64,000 bases of DNA from Mercurialis annua (GCF_937616625.2 NC_065571.1:26238201-26302200), one strand, 5' to 3'. Counted from the first letter of the stretch, positions 21,960 through 35,109 are shown. Notes: generated from the letters alone by a model not told the origin. Program-made: numbers and translations.

Positions 21960-24900
21960 ACACTTGGATTTGTTTCATAACGTTTATAAACGTTTGGCTT
22001 AAATTTTTAAAAAGGGGAAACGTTTTTGGATTTGTTTCGTAACATTTTAAACGTTTGGCTTAATTCGCTAATATGGGGAAACGTTAGGATTTGTTTCGTA
22101 ACTTTTATAAACGTTTGACTTAAATCGCTAATAAAGCGAAACGTTTGGATTTGTTTCGTACCGCTTGTAAACGTTTGGCTTATATTGCTATAAAGGTGAA
22201 ACGCTTGGTTTTGTTTCGTAATGTTTGTAAACGTTTGGCTTAATTCGCTAAAAAGGTGAAACATTTTGATTTGTTTCGTAATGTTTGTAAACGTTTGGCT
22301 TCAATCGCAAAAAAGATGAAAAGTTCGGATTTGTTTCGTAACGTTTGTCTTAAATTGCCAAAATGGGTAAACGTTTGGATTTGTTTCGTAACGTTTGTAA
22401 ACGTTTAGCTTAAATCGCTAAAAAGGTGAAATGTTTGGATTTGTTTCCTAACGTTTGTAAACGTCTGGCTTAAATCGCTAAAATGGGGAAACATTTGGAT
22501 TTATTTTGTATCGTTTGTAAACGTTTGGATTAAATCGCTAAAAATGTGAAACATTTTGGATTTGTTTTGTAAAGTTTGTAAATGTTTGTCTTAAATCGCT
22601 AAAATGGGGAAACGTTTTGATTTGTTTTGTAACGTTTATAAACGTTTGGCTTAAATCGCTAAAAAGGTGAAACATTTGAATTTGTTTCGTAACGTTTTAA
22701 ACGCTTGGCTTAAATCTCTAAAATAGGGAAACGTTAGGATTTGTTTTGTAAAGTATGTAAACGTTTGGCTTATATTGCTAAAAAGGTGAAACATTTGGAT
22801 TTGTTTCGTAACGTTTGTAAACGTTTGGCTTAAATTGCAATAAAGGTGAAACTCTTGAATTTATTTCGTAACGTTTATAAACGTTTGGCTTAAATTGCTA
22901 AAAAGGTGAAACGTTTGGATTTGTTTCGTAACGTTTGTAAACGTTCGGGTGAAATCGCTAAAAAGGTGAAACGTTTGGATTTGTTTCGTTACATTTATAA
23001 ACGTTTTGCTTAAATTGCTAAAAAGGTGAAACTCTTGGATTTGTTTCGTAACATTTATAAACGTTTGGCTTAAATTGCTAAAAAGGTGAAACGCTTGGAT
23101 TTGTTTCGTAACGTTTGTAAACGTTTGGTTTTGTTTTTGGTTTTGTTTCGTAACTTTTGGATTTGTTTCGTAATGTTTGAAAACATTTGGCTTAAATCTC
23201 TAAAAAGGTGAAACGTTTGGATTTGTTTCGTAACTTTTGTAAACGTTTGGCTTAAATCGCTAAAAAGGTGAAACGTTTGGATTTGTTTCGCAACGTTTAT
23301 AAATGTTTGGCTAAAATTTCTAAAAAGGTTAAACGCTTGGATTTTTTTCATAACATTTTAAATGTTTGAATTTGTTTCGTAACGTTTTAAATGTTTGGCT
23401 TAAATCGCAAAAAAGGGGAAACGTCCTGTTTTGTTTCGTAACGTTTGAGAACGTTTGACTTAAATAGTTAAAAAGGTGAAACGTTTGGTTTTGTTTTATA
23501 ACGTTTTTAAACGTTCGGCTTAAATCGCAAAAAAGGGCACAAGTTTGGATTTTTTCGTAACGTTTGTATTTGTTTCGTAACGTTTGCAAACGATTGGTTT
23601 TGTTTTGTAATGTTTGTAAATGTTTGGCTTAAATCACTAAAAATGTGAAGCGTTTGGATTTGTTTCATAACGTTTTAAACGTTTTGTTTTGCTTAGTAAT
23701 GTTTGTAAACGGTTGGCATAAATTGCTAAATAGGTGAAACATTTGGATTTGTTTCGTAACATTTGTAAATGTTTGGCTTTAATCGCTAAAAAGGGGAAAC
23801 GTTTGGAGTTGTTTCCTAACGTTTGTAAACGTTTGGCTTTAATCGCTAAAAAGGTGAAACGTTTGGATTTGTTTCCTAACGTTTGTAAATGTTTGACTTA
23901 AATTGCTAAAAAGGTGAAACGTTTGGATTTGTTTCGTAACATTTTAAATGTTTGCCTTAAATCGCTAAAATGGTTAAACGTTTGGATTTGTTTCGTAATG
24001 TTTGAATACGTTTAGTTTAAATCGCTAAAAAGGTGCAACGTTTGGATTTGTTTCGTAACGTTTGTAAATGTTTGGCTTAAAGCGCTATACAGGGGAAACG
24101 TTTGGATTTAAATTGCTAAAAAGGTGAAACGTTTGGAGTTGTTTCGTAACGTTTGTAAACGTTTGGTTTAAATTTCTAAAAAGGTGAAACACTTGGATTT
24201 GTTTCGTAGTGTTTGTCATATTTGGCTTAAATCGCTAAAAAGGTGAAACGTTTAGATTTGTTTCGTAACGTAAGTAAACTTTCGGCTTAAATCGTTTAAA
24301 AATGTGAAAAGTTTGGTTTTGTTTCGTAACGTTTGAAAACGTTTGGTTTAAATAGCTAAAAAGGTGAAACGTTTGGTTTTGTTTCGTAACGTTTGTAAAC
24401 GTTCGGCTTAAATCGCTAAAAAGGGTATACATTTGGATTTTTTTGTAACGTTCGTGAACGTTTGGCTTAAATTGCAAAAAAGGTGAAACGTTTGGATTTG
24501 TTTCATAACATTTGTAAACGATTTGTTTCGTAATGTTTGTAAACGTTTGACTTAAATCGCTAAAAATGCGAAACGTTTGGATTTGATTCGAAACGTTTTA
24601 AACGTTTTTTTTCAAACGTTTGAAAACGTTTGGCTTAAATCGCTAAAAAGGGGAAACGTTTAAATTTGTTTCGTAACTATTGTAAACGTTTGACATAAAT
24701 TTCTAAAAAGGTGAAACATTTTGATTTGTTTCGTAATATTTGTAAACGTTTGGCTTTAATCGCTAAAAAGATGATACACTTGGATTTGTGTCGTAACGTT
24801 TGTAAACATTTGGCTTATATTGCTAAAAAGATGAAATGTTTGTATTTGTTTCATAACATTTTAAATGTTTGGCTTAAATCGCTAAAAATAGGGAAACATT

Positions 24901-25230
24901 AGGATTTGTTTTGTAACATTTATAAACATTTGCCTTAAATAGCTAATAAGGTGAAAGGTTTTGATTTGTTTCGTAATGTCTGTAAACGTTTGGCTTCAAT
25001 CGCAAAATGGGTGAAACGTTTGTATTTCTTTCGTAACATTTGTAAACGTTTGTCTTAAATCGCGAAAATGGGGAAACGTTTGGATTAGTTCCGTAACGTT
25101 TGTAAACATTTAGCTTAAATCGCTAAATAGGTGAAATGTTTGGATTTGTTTCGCAACCTTTGTAAACGTTTGGATTAAATCGCTTAAAGGAGGAAACATT
25201 TGGATTTGTTTCGTAATATTTGTAAACCTT
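21960..25230. repeat. Large satellite block, copy I
   Basis: This series of variant monomers recurs in order at about 26243-38242 (copy II, split by the retroelement) and 38243-41670 (copy III). A shared landmark is the AATAAAGCGAAACG monomer followed by GTACCGCTTG, at 22130-22170. It recurs at 26510-26550 and 38505-38540. It carries an uninterrupted retroelement target site at 24500-24504. Limits are by eye. Confidence 0.7.
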
Positions 25231-28200
25231 TGGCTTAAATCGCTAAAAATGTGAAACGTTTGGGTTCGTTTCGTAACGTTCGTAAACATTTGCCTTAAAT
25301 CGTTAAAATGGGGAAACATTTTGATTTGTTTCGTAACATTTGTAAACGTTTGGCTTAAATCGCTAAAAAGGTGAAAAGTTTGAATTTGTTTCGTAACGTT
25401 TTAAACATTTGGCTTAAATCGCTAAAATGGGGAAACGTTTGGATTTGTTTCGTAACGTTTGTAAACGTTTTACTTTAATTGCTAAAAAGGTGAAACGCTT
25501 GGATTTGTTTCGTAACGTTTCTAAACGTTAGGCTTAAATTACTAAAAAGGTGAAACGCTTGGATTTGTTTCGTAACGTTTGTAAACGTTTGGTTTTGTTT
25601 CGTAACGTTTGGATTTGTTTCGTAACCTTTGTAAACGATTTACTTAATTTGCTAAAAAGATGAAATGCTTGGATTTGTTTTGTAACGTTTGTAAACGTTT
25701 GGAATAAATTGCTAAAAAGATGAAACGTTTGGATTTATTTCGTAATGTTTGTAAATGTTTGGTTTTGTTTCATAACGTTTGGATTTGTTTCGTAATGTTT
25801 GTAAACGTTTGGCTTAAATTGCTAAAAAGGTGTAACATTTGGATTTCTTTCGTAACGTTTGTAAACGTTTGGCTGAAATCGCTAAAAAGGGGAAACGTTT
25901 GGATTTGTTTCGCAACGTTTATAAACGTTTGGCTAAAATTGCTAAAAAGGTGAATTGCTTGGATTTGTTTCGTAACGTTTTAAACGTTTGGTTTTGTTTC
26001 ATAATTTTTGTAAACGTTCTGCTTAAATCGCAAAAAAGGTGAAACGTCATGTTTTGTTTCGTAACCTTTGCATTGGCTTAAATCGCTGAAAAAAGGGAAA
26101 CGTTTGGTTTTGTTTCTTAACGTTTGTAAACGTTTGGCATAAATATCTAAAAAGGGGAAACGTTTGGATTTGTTTCGCAACATTTTTAAAAGTTTGCCAT
26201 AAATCGCTAAAAAGGTGAAACGCTTGGATTTGTTTCATAACATTTGTATCCGTTTGGCTTAAATCGCTAAATAGGTGAAACGTTTTGATTTATTTCGTAA
26301 TTATTGTAATTGTTTTGCTTAAATCGCTAAAAAGGGGAAACACTTGGATTTATTTCATAACATTTGTAAACGTTTGGCTTAAATCCTTAAAAAGGTGAAA
26401 CATTTGAATTTGTTTCGTAACATTTTAAACGTTTGGCTTAAATCGCTAAAATGGGGAAACGTTAGGATTTGTTTCGTAACTTTTATAAACGTTTGACTTA
26501 AATCGCTAATAAAGCGAAACGTTTGTATTTGTTTCGTACCGCTTGTAAATGTTTGGCTTATATTGCTATAAAGGTGAAACGCTTGGTTTTGTTTCGTAAC
26601 GTTTGTAAACGTTTGGCTTAATTCACTAAAAAGGTGAAACATTTTGATTTGTTTCGTAATGTTTGTAAACGTTTGGCTTCAATCGCAAAAAAGGTGAAAA
26701 GTTTGGATTTGTATCGTAACGTTTGTCTTAAATCGCCAAAATGGGGAAACGTTTGGATTTGTTTCGTAACGTTTGTAAACGTTTAGCTTAAATCGCTAAA
26801 AAGGTGAAATGTTTGGATTTGTTTCCTAACGTTTGTAAACGTTTGCCTTAAATCGCTAAAATGGGGAAACATTTGGATTTATTTTGTATCGTTTGTAAAC
26901 GTTTGGCTTAAATCGCTAAAAATGTGAAACATTTGGATTTGTTTCGTAACGTTTGTAAATGATTGTCTTAAATCGCTAAAATGGGGAAACGTTTGATTTG
27001 TTTCGTAACGTTTGTAAACATTTGGCTTAAATCGCTAAAAAGGTGAAACATTTGAATTTGTTTCGTAACGTTTTAAACGCTTGGCTTAAATCGCTAAAAT
27101 AGGGAAACGTTAGGATTTGTTTCGTAACGTATGTAAACTTTTGGCTTATATTGCTAAAAAGTTGAAACATTTGGATTTGTTTCGTAACATTTGTAAACGT
27201 TTGACTTAAATTGCTATAAAGGTGAAACGCTTGAATTTATTTCGTAACGTTTATAAACGTTTGGCTTAAATTGCTAAAAAGGTGAAACGCTTGGATTTGT
27301 TTCGTAACGTTTGTAAACGTTTTGGTTTTGTTTCGTAACGTTTTGATCTGTTTCGCAACGTTTGTAAACGTTCGGCTGAAATGGCTAAAAAGGTGAAACG
27401 TTTGGATTTGTTTCGTAACATTTGTAAACGTTTTGCTTAAATTGCTAAAAAGGTGAAACGCTTGGATTTGTTTCGTAACGTTTCTAAACGTTTGGCTTAA
27501 ATTGCTAAAATGGTGAAACGCTTGGATTTTTTTCGTAACGTTTGTCAACGTTTGCTTTTGTTTTTGGTTTTGTTTCGTAACGTTTGGATTTGTTTCGTAA
27601 CGTTTGTAAACATTTGGCTTAAATCTCTAAAAAGGGGAAACGTTTGGATTTGTTTCGTAACTTTTGTAAACGTTTGGCTTAAATAGCTAAAAAGGTGCAA
27701 CGTTTGGATTTGTTTCGCAACGTTTATAAATGTTTGGCTAAAATTTCTAAAAAGGTTAAACGCTTGGGTTTTTTTCGTAACATTTTAAATGTTTGAATTT
27801 GTTTCGTAACGTTTTAAATGTTTGGCTTAAATCGCAAAAAAGGTGAAACGTCCTGTTTTGTTTCGTAACGTTTGAGAACGTTTGGCTTAAATAGTTAAAA
27901 AGGTGAAACGTTTGGTTTTTTTTATAACGTTTTTAAACGTTCGGCTTAAATTGCAAAAAAGGGCACAAGTTTGGATTTTTTCGTAACGTTTGTAAACCTT
28001 TGGTTAATATTGCAAAAAGGGGAAACGATTGGATTTGTTTCGTAACGTTTGTAAACGATTGGTTTTGTTTTGTAATGTTTGTAAACGTTTGGCTTAAATC
28101 ACTAAAAATGTGAAGCGTTTGGATTTGTTTCGTAACGTTTTAAACGTTTTGTTTTGCTTAGTAATGTTTGTAAACGGTTAGCTTAAATCGCTAAAAAGGG

Positions 28201-28962
28201 AAACGTTTAAATTTGTTTCGTAACTATTGTAAACGTTTGGCATAAACTGCTAAATAGGTGAAACATTTGGATTTGTTTCGTAACATTTGTAAATGTTTGG
28301 CTTTAATCGCTAAAAAAGGGAAATGTTTGGATTTGTTTCCTAACGTTTGTAAACGTTTGACTAAAATTGCTAAAAAGGTGAAACGTTTGGATTTATTTCG
28401 TAATATTTTAAATGTTTGCCTTAAATCGCTAAAATGGTTAAACGTTTGGATTTGTTTCGTAATGCTTGTATACGTTTAGTTTAAATCGCTGAAAAGGTGC
28501 AACGTTTGGATTTGTTTCGTAATGTTTGTAAATGTTTTGCTTTAAGCGCTATACAGGGGAAACGTTTGGATTTAAATTGCTAAAAAGGTGAAACGTTTGG
28601 ATTTGTTTCGTAACGTTTGTAAACGTTTGGTTTAAATTTCTAAAAAGGTGAAACACTTGGATTTGTTTCGTAGTGTTTGTCATATTTGGCTTAAATCGCT
28701 AAAAAGGTGAAACCTTTGGATTTGTTTCGTAACGTAAGTAAACTTTCGGCTTAAATCGCTAAAAATGTGAAAAGTTTGGTTTTGTTTCGTAACGTTTGAA
28801 AACGTTTGGTTTAAATAGCTAAAAAGGTGAAATGTTTGGTTTTGTTTCGTAACGTTTGTAAACGTTCGGCTTAAATCGCTAAAAAGGGTATACATTTGGA
28901 TTTTTTTGTAACGTTTGTGAACGTTTGGCTTAAATTGCAAAAAAGGTGAAACGTTTGGATTT

Positions 28963-28967
28963 GTTTC
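28963..28967. other. Target-site duplication GTTTC, left copy
   Basis: GTTTC directly before the LTR start TGTAATACCCC, repeated at 37527-37531 directly after the right LTR end. Five bases is the usual size for this superfamily. The intact satellite at 24500-24504 has a single GTTTC at the same place. Confidence 0.95.
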
Positions 28968-29425
28968 TGTAATACCCCAAAATAATTAATTAGCTAATTG
29001 GACCACGTGTCCAATTTTGAGTCGCCAGAGTGGCGACATCGGAAAGTTATCCGATAAAATTAAGATAAATAAGTTTCAAATAGGTCGGTTTTGGGAAATT
29101 AGTTATGCGGAAATCAAAGTTATATTTCAATTTTAAAGTTAGAATTGGAATTAAAAGGAAAAATGTAAAGGAAAGCCCAAAATGAGGTTCAGGGACTAAT
29201 GTGGTAACTTAGCCACTACGTCTCAAAAATGGAAATTTATAAGTTTGACGAGAAAGTATTAATATCGAGTTTTGTATTAATCATCAGATATAAACAATAC
29301 GTATAATTCGTAATAAAAGAGATTAACGATTTAGTTATGGACTAAATCGTATGATTGAAAAGTTTAAAGGATAAATGATAAGAAACAAAAAGAACAAGGA
29401 CTCAAGTGAGCTTTTAACCAAATCA

Positions 29426-29433
29426 TATATAAT
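29426..29433 (+). promoter_or_regulatory. TATA-like box of the 5' LTR
   Basis: TATATAAT, followed after about 10 bp by a short open stretch (ATGAATGAAGAAGAAGAA) and a splice-donor-like site. It is repeated at 35582-35589 in the 3' LTR. It is the best core-promoter candidate in the LTR; the start site is not shown. Confidence 0.5.
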
Positions 29434-29595
29434 TAAGGAATTATGAATGAAGAAGAAGAATCAGAGTCCAGAAGCTTCAGTCGATTGATTTCTGTCGTTT
29501 CGCCGTCGTTTCTCCGTACGACGTCCGATTCACGTGATTTTCGCGGCAATCTCTTCGGAATTCAATCCTCTACTGATCTTGAGCTTCATTTCAAG

Positions 29596-30858
29596 GTAAA
29601 GTTTCGGATTTTTGGTGCTAAAAGCAAGTTTAGGCTGTTTTAGCTTAGGAATTGGGATGATTGATTTAAATTCGATTTTTAACGTTTTTGGAGAAACAAA
29701 GTTACGGGTTTTGTCGGTAACGAAGTGTTTGGTGTGTATGGCAAATGATAGCACGACGGGAAGCCCGAAAACGATGTTTCTGGGGACTGCGTGTAGATCG
29801 CACGTGGTGTGCGATCGCACACCCGTGGTGTGCGAACGCACACCTGTGATGGTGTGCGAACGCACACCAGTGGTGTGCGAACGCACACCTCCACAGTGTG
29901 CGAACGCACACCACCTTGTGCAGACGCGTATTCTATGAGGGACTAGAACGGACTTTTTGTCCGAGGGACTAAAATAGACTTAGCTCGACGTTTTATGCAA
30001 GTAACGATAATGTAAAGTATTAAGAGAATTATATAACTCTCGGATACAAGGAGTAGTATTTAATACGTCGTGGACACGACTAAGAGTTTCTGAATACGAG
30101 AGTAATACCAAGAATGAAACCAATATTTAAATTATGAAAATATTATACGTATTAAAGTATGAAGTGCACGTCTAATCATAAACAATTTATCAGACGTGTC
30201 AGTGAATAGTGGAGTCAGTAGAAGCGGACTAGCGAGGGCATACCATCAGATCGATCATATCATTTCTTGGATTGCGGTCACTGTGAGTTGTACTTTTACT
30301 TTCATGTATTAAAACTATTTTATATATATACTGTTTACACACATCGCATTATATATAATTGATTGAAATGTTATATGCTTTATTAATTTCTATATATGAG
30401 AACTAGTATGCGATCCGAAGAAACTAGCTACCTATTGGGTGTCAATAGGCTGTGTGATCACCAGTATCGAGTCAGTCTAGTATGATTGCATTGAGAAATG
30501 ACTTGACACAGCTGGGAGCTGTTGATGAATATGAAACTTATGATTGGGTATATGATTTCGATACGCAGAGTGAACTCGGCTACGGTGTAGCCTAGAAGTC
30601 CCCGTATCTAGTGGCTGGGCCACCAGCGAGTTGGACTCGCAATTGATATTTACGATTGGGTTGAATAATATATGTTTATTCGGGAGATGTGTCGCATGCT
30701 AGGATATTAGTTTCGTACGGATCAAATACATGTTTATATGTTTTATATTAATATTTTCTTGAGATGCGATGCTATGTTTTTATATTAATACTGTTAGTAA
30801 ATGTCAACTCGCTCAGTATTTCCCCAAATACTGACCCCTCACCTTTGATGTCTTTCAG
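29596..30858 (+). other. Candidate leader intron within the 5' LTR
   Basis: The donor-like TTTCAAG/GTAAAG is at 29595/29596 and the acceptor-like CTTTGATGTCTTTCAG ends at 30858. The stretch CTCAGTATTT...CTGACCCC before the acceptor is shared with the LTR at 10857-13613, which has a similar donor/acceptor layout. This is inference only. Confidence 0.35.
29806..29912. repeat. Palindromic tandem repeat in the 5' LTR, 5 units
   Basis: Units of 18 bp start at 29806, 29827, 29851, 29872 and 29895. The first, GGTGTGCGATCGCACACC, is a perfect palindrome. The others have 8-bp arms around AA (GGTGTGCGAACGCACACC); the last is slightly changed. Unit spacing is 21-24 bp. The 3' LTR has six units. The RNA could fold into a row of hairpins. 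Confidence 0.95.
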
Positions 30859-31351
30859 GTGCTTAGCTTGTGGACCTAGCTAGAGGTCAATTTTGGAGTG
30901 CAGAAGTCATCTGTATATGTTAGTTTATGACTTCTGTGAATGCTGCAGTAGTGGTCCTGTGTCGATAGAACAGTAGCCTAGACAGCAGTTTATTTTATTG
31001 TATATATTCAGTGCTGTTATTGTTTTATATGCTTTTGATAGGCTACGTGTTTTGTATATGATCCACGGCCCCAGATGCCGGTGTGATGGTTTGAGACACT
31101 AACTGATGTGTATAGTACCGCGAGGCCAGTTCGTACAGGGTACGGTAACTAGAGCCCGCGATGTTTTTGAAACAGTTAGTGTAAATGTATGATTATATGT
31201 TTTATATATGTACATTTGCTTCCGTTGTTTGTTATTTGTTTATGATTTGCGAAAAATGTAATTGTGATTTAGGCTTGCTACGGGTTCCGGAGCTACCACT
31301 CCCGTTCCCTAGCGCCGGTTGCGGCTCAATAGTTTTGGGTCGTGACAATGT

Positions 31352-31363
31352 TGGTATCGGAGC
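31352..31363 (+). other. Primer-binding site, initiator Met type
   Basis: TGGTATCGGAGC, one base from TGGTATCAGAGC, four bases after the LTR end. It is positioned exactly as in the Tekay-like element. Confidence 0.88.
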
Positions 31364-31508
31364 CTGGTTGGTCCAGTTACCACTACAAGGTTGTTTCAAT
31401 GCTTGTTTGAGAGCAGGTTGGTCCAGTTACCACTGCTAGAGTTGTCTGATTGCTTGATGGCAGGGAGTATTTGTCAAGGAATACAGAGGTGACTATTTCT
31501 GGTCAAGT

Positions 31509-32084
31509 GTGTGGAGATACCGCAATTTGAGGGAAGATGCGGACATAGCTAACGGTCAGGCGCAGATAGCCCTAAATCAGGTTAGGAGGCAGATGCGTTC
31601 TTTTTCTAGAGGGATGTTAACTGTAGGAGCGTACTCTACTGATTTTCTGCGGATGGCAGAGGGAGTCCCTAATCTGAACGAAAGCAACAGGATCATTAAT
31701 CGTAGATATGTCAGGGGTTTAGGACCTCAGTTTGATGAGCTGTATGAGCATGTGGACGAACATTTCAGCACGCTTACTACAATGGCCCGTAGGATTGAAA
31801 CAGAGCATGAATGGTCGGGTGATCCGATACGACCTTATTACTTTAGACGTGAGTACCACCCGGATTACGTCAGTACGTCCTCCAGAACTACAACCAACCC
31901 TTATTTTGTGCAGAGAGGTGGACGAAACTCAGGTAGAACAGTTAGGGGCCGACATACTGGCGTAGTTATTAGGGAACCTAACGTTCCACACCAGGCACCT
32001 CCAGGTATTAGTGATTTACGTGCTTTAAGTAATTGTGTTTATGTGTTTGCATTATTGTGTTTATATAATTGCTGCATTGCATAG
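31509..32084 (+). pseudogene. Gag-like fragment of the non-autonomous element
   Basis: An open frame of about 191 codons. Its middle part (YSTDFLRMAEGV, INRRYVRGLGPQF, MARRIETE) aligns with the capsid part of the gag at 14386-14900 (YTTEFFRLGQFA, VNDRYVRGLASEF, SARRMESS). This supports homology from within the window. The N-terminal capsid half and the zinc knuckles are absent, and the last 20 or so residues look like chance translation. No clear start codon: the frame is open from 31509, which is GTG. It is either a relic or, less likely, a shortened Gag that still binds RNA. Confidence 0.7.
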
Positions 32085-35000
32085 TAGAATATCAGTAATA
32101 GGTATTGCCTTTAGGATAATACCTCAGAAAGTGAGAACCTATTGGAAGCGTTGTTATTAAATATGTGCCTAAGAAAATATATATAAATATAACTTACAGA
32201 AACAATAACATGATAAACATCACATCATATAATTATCGCAAACGTAATTCCTATATTACGTTTTTGAATTGAAGAAAAAGAGATGGATTACCAACAGGGA
32301 ATCGATGTGAAACATCGGTACCTGCGTTTGTATAGGACATGACATGGTACAGAGTGTTAAAGAAGTGGTTGTGGTGATTACAGCAGTAGAAAATGTTGAA
32401 TTAAATTAAGTTATCGGAGATATGGAGAAAGAATTGATGTGATAGGAGAATAGTCAGAAAATGACAGAAGGTGACAGCAATACAAAAATTTGAAATGTAC
32501 CCAATAAGTATAAAGAAAGCCATTAATAGTCGCAGAGCGTATGATCTAGAGTATGACTTACGATTTTATGAAAATTTTGAAAGTTTTTATGATTTTTCAA
32601 AGTACAGTTGTGCTCAGACATCGCATATAACATTGCATAATCACGATAGGAATGCATAAGAAACTGATTTTCAAAATGTAGATCATGCATCATATCTTTA
32701 CAATGATAAAGAAAATGTGATTTTGAGAAACTCCTTGGTAATGAGAGATGTCATCACTCTGAGCAGCAATTGTACTAACGATTTTAAATGATTTATGAAA
32801 AGTGGTTTAGAAAGAGCTGCGCAGCCAAAAGAAGTTTTAAAGTCGTTTTGTTCAGTAAGTAAACTCGGATATAAGGCCCTGCGACAAAGAATAAAAGATT
32901 CTTATTAAATAAGAATAAAATTGTGAAAGAAACTCCAATAAAAGAATAAAGCCATGTTAACAATTATTGCAGTTAGCCTAAGGAAGATAAGGAGTGATCA
33001 TCGGGAAGCATACGCAGATAAGCTGCGATGCACTGGCAATGTTTAAGGATACAGAATTTATCTTTATACAAGAGTAAAGGATGGAACGACAGGGAGTCGT
33101 GCAAGACGAAAGAAACGTAACATATACATAAGGATGATGTGTGATTACTCTTATGATTAAGATAAACGAAGTAGCAATCGAAAGTTATAATTGGAGGAAA
33201 AAGATTAAAAGTATGAAGGACGAGAAGATGGTAATATGAACAATGAACATTAAGGAATATTTTAAGGATATAGTATTTATCCTTATAACAGAATAAAGGA
33301 TGAAATGACAAAGGAGATGATCTTGTAAGACATGGAAGCTGAAAACTTGATGGATCGAAAGAGATGATGATGCTATATAACTGATATCAAGTAAAGTTAC
33401 TAATATCAGTACTAAGAATTATAAGTTGCGTTAACAGAAAGGAGAAAGGTACACGTATAGACATACGTATCAGTAAATGTAAGAATGGTGGATGATATGA
33501 AGAAAAGTGTAAGGGTAAAACTCAAATACCCTCAAAATTTAGTAAGATGACTAGAGAAGTGAAAGTTCTAGAAATACGTCATAAGAATTGTCAGAATAGA
33601 GTAACAGCAATAGAACTGCTATAAACGAAGGAAAGATGTAACAAATATAACAAGTAAAAGACAAGACAAGAGTCGATACTAGTACAAAGAGATAAAGTTA
33701 TTTAAAGACAATTAGAATCAAGATATAAGTGCTAAGGAAGCCTAAAGCGAATAGGACGACAGTGAAATGAAATTGTTCCCTGACTTTGGAAATTACAAAG
33801 TAATACAATATAAATGTTAAGAACAATCGGAAAACCCTTCAAAAATAGACGAGAGATAGAATAAGAATAAGTTAAGGAACGATTACAATCAGTATTAAGA
33901 TTGTATTGTAAAAAGTGAAAATAAAGAATTGACAGTAAGAAGTAGAAGTGTAAAATAGAAAGAAAGCTGATTATACAATAAGAAAGAATGACGATTAAGA
34001 AAATAAATAAGTTATTAAGGATCTAATGAATCTGTTGAGGATGAAAGTTAAAGATGAAGTTAGTTAAAGGTTAAAGATAAGAAAGAAGTTAAGCGAAAGC
34101 TGATTAACGAGAAACGTTCTCGAAATAGTTAAATGCTAAAGAAGCATGTAGGATTATTATGAGGTCATCTTGAATAAGGAACTATGACGTAAAGGAAAAA
34201 CATTATTGAATGAAAAGTCAATAAGAGATTCAAGGTAAACTTTCAAAGAGCAATTAGGTGAAAGTGAAGGGGATAAGAATAAAAGTAATATTAGTGCATA
34301 AGGGAGACTATACAAGCCATACGATCAGAAGTAACGTAAATTACGTATCTAAGACAATGGTAAAGAACAAAGGATCACGACCAATAGAACGACGTAAAGT
34401 TTACGATAGCTTAAAGAAGCGAAAGAATAAGAAGTGGGAGATAATGAAGGATGTATCAAGTTTAGCTATGTTAAGAGATAGTAACTGTGCTAGACAGGGT
34501 ACAAGTTGAAAGAAATTAGTTAATCAGGAGTGAGATGTCAGATAACGGTAGAAAAGAAGTAAGCAACGACGATAATCAGTAAGGAAGAAGGATGATATCG
34601 TTAGATGATAGTAAGACTAAAAGTCGTAGATTGTGATTACGAAAGGAAAATACTCATAGGAGTATAAATAAAGTAAGTACGTTATTAAAGATGGAGTCAA
34701 CACGTTGTGACCATTCAAGTATAAAGAAGATGAGTAACAACCCCATGGCTACTGGGAATGAAATGATGGAACGAGAAAATGCTAGACAATGATTAGTAAC
34801 AATCAGATAGCAATGACGCAAGGACTACGACATCAAGGATACGTCCAAGGCTATTCTATTTCGAGGAAGACAACAAATGAAACGAAAGTAGCAATGAGAA
34901 GATTCTCAACTATGCAACAGCAGGAAGCTACTATGAACAAGATAGATAATCGATTAACATTAAGTACGAAGTCATAACTATTAGTAAGAGCTAAGATTTA

Positions 35001-35109
35001 AAGTAAAAGAAGAAACTACGTCTGACACGTAGTAATGGACGTCAAGGAAAGTTTAAGGACGATTTTAAGATCCCAACAAGTTTTATGAAAATTCGAGGAC
35101 GAATTTTTA
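32085..35109 (+). other. Purine-rich non-coding interior
   Basis: About 3 kb strongly rich in A and G on the plus strand (for example AAGAAAGAATGACGATTAAG near 33980). Stops are frequent in all frames; the longest open stretch, 34258-34509 (83 codons), shows only Lys/Arg-rich composition and no domain. A stretch near 32735-32800 resembles the decayed minus-strand element at about 2600-2660. It takes the place of pol in this element. Confidence 0.8.

Larger units (their letters stand above)
17823..28967. repeat. 60-bp satellite array, left block
   Basis: About 185 monomers of a 60-bp AT-rich unit. Written from one CGTTTGG, the unit runs CGTTTGGCTTAAATCGCTAA, then AAAGGTGAAACGTTTGGATT, then TGTTTCGTAACGTTTGTAAA. 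Long stretches keep exact 60-bp register. Common variants are a 59-bp form (CGTTTTAAACG in place of CGTTTGTAAACG), a GCTAAAATGGGG form, and extra 20-bp sub-units (CGTTTGGATTTGTTTCGTAA). Short frames appear inside because 60 is a multiple of three; none is a convincing gene. The block ends at the LTR start at 28968. Confidence 0.98.
28968..31347 (+). mobile_element. 5' LTR of the complete element
   Basis: 2380 bp, from TGTAATACCCCAAAATAATT to GGGTCGTGACA. It contains a TATA-like box, a palindromic repeat array, candidate splice sites and the CTAGCGCCGGT block shared with the LTR at 10857-13613. Most differences from the 3' LTR are C/T or G/A changes. The two length differences are one lost repeat unit (24 bp) and one extra T near 31163. 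Confidence 0.97.

Noticed and set aside
29443..29643. 66-codon frame starting MNEEEESESRS in each LTR
   Set aside because: No known domain. It overlaps the presumed transcript leader and a donor-like site, so it is more likely a leader than a protein, though an upstream ORF is not excluded.
29806..29912. Evenly spaced palindromic repeats as a CRISPR array
   Set aside because: Spacers are only 3-6 bp, the array lies within a plant LTR, and it is duplicated in the other LTR. There are no cas genes.
29612..29938. Open frames with VCERTP or VRSHTTG repeats in the LTRs
   Set aside because: Both strands give such peptides from the same palindromic repeat, and unit lengths of 21 and 24 keep frame by chance.
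34258..34509. 83-codon Lys/Arg-rich frame in the purine-rich interior
   Set aside because: The composition follows the purine bias, with no motif and no homologue elsewhere in the window.
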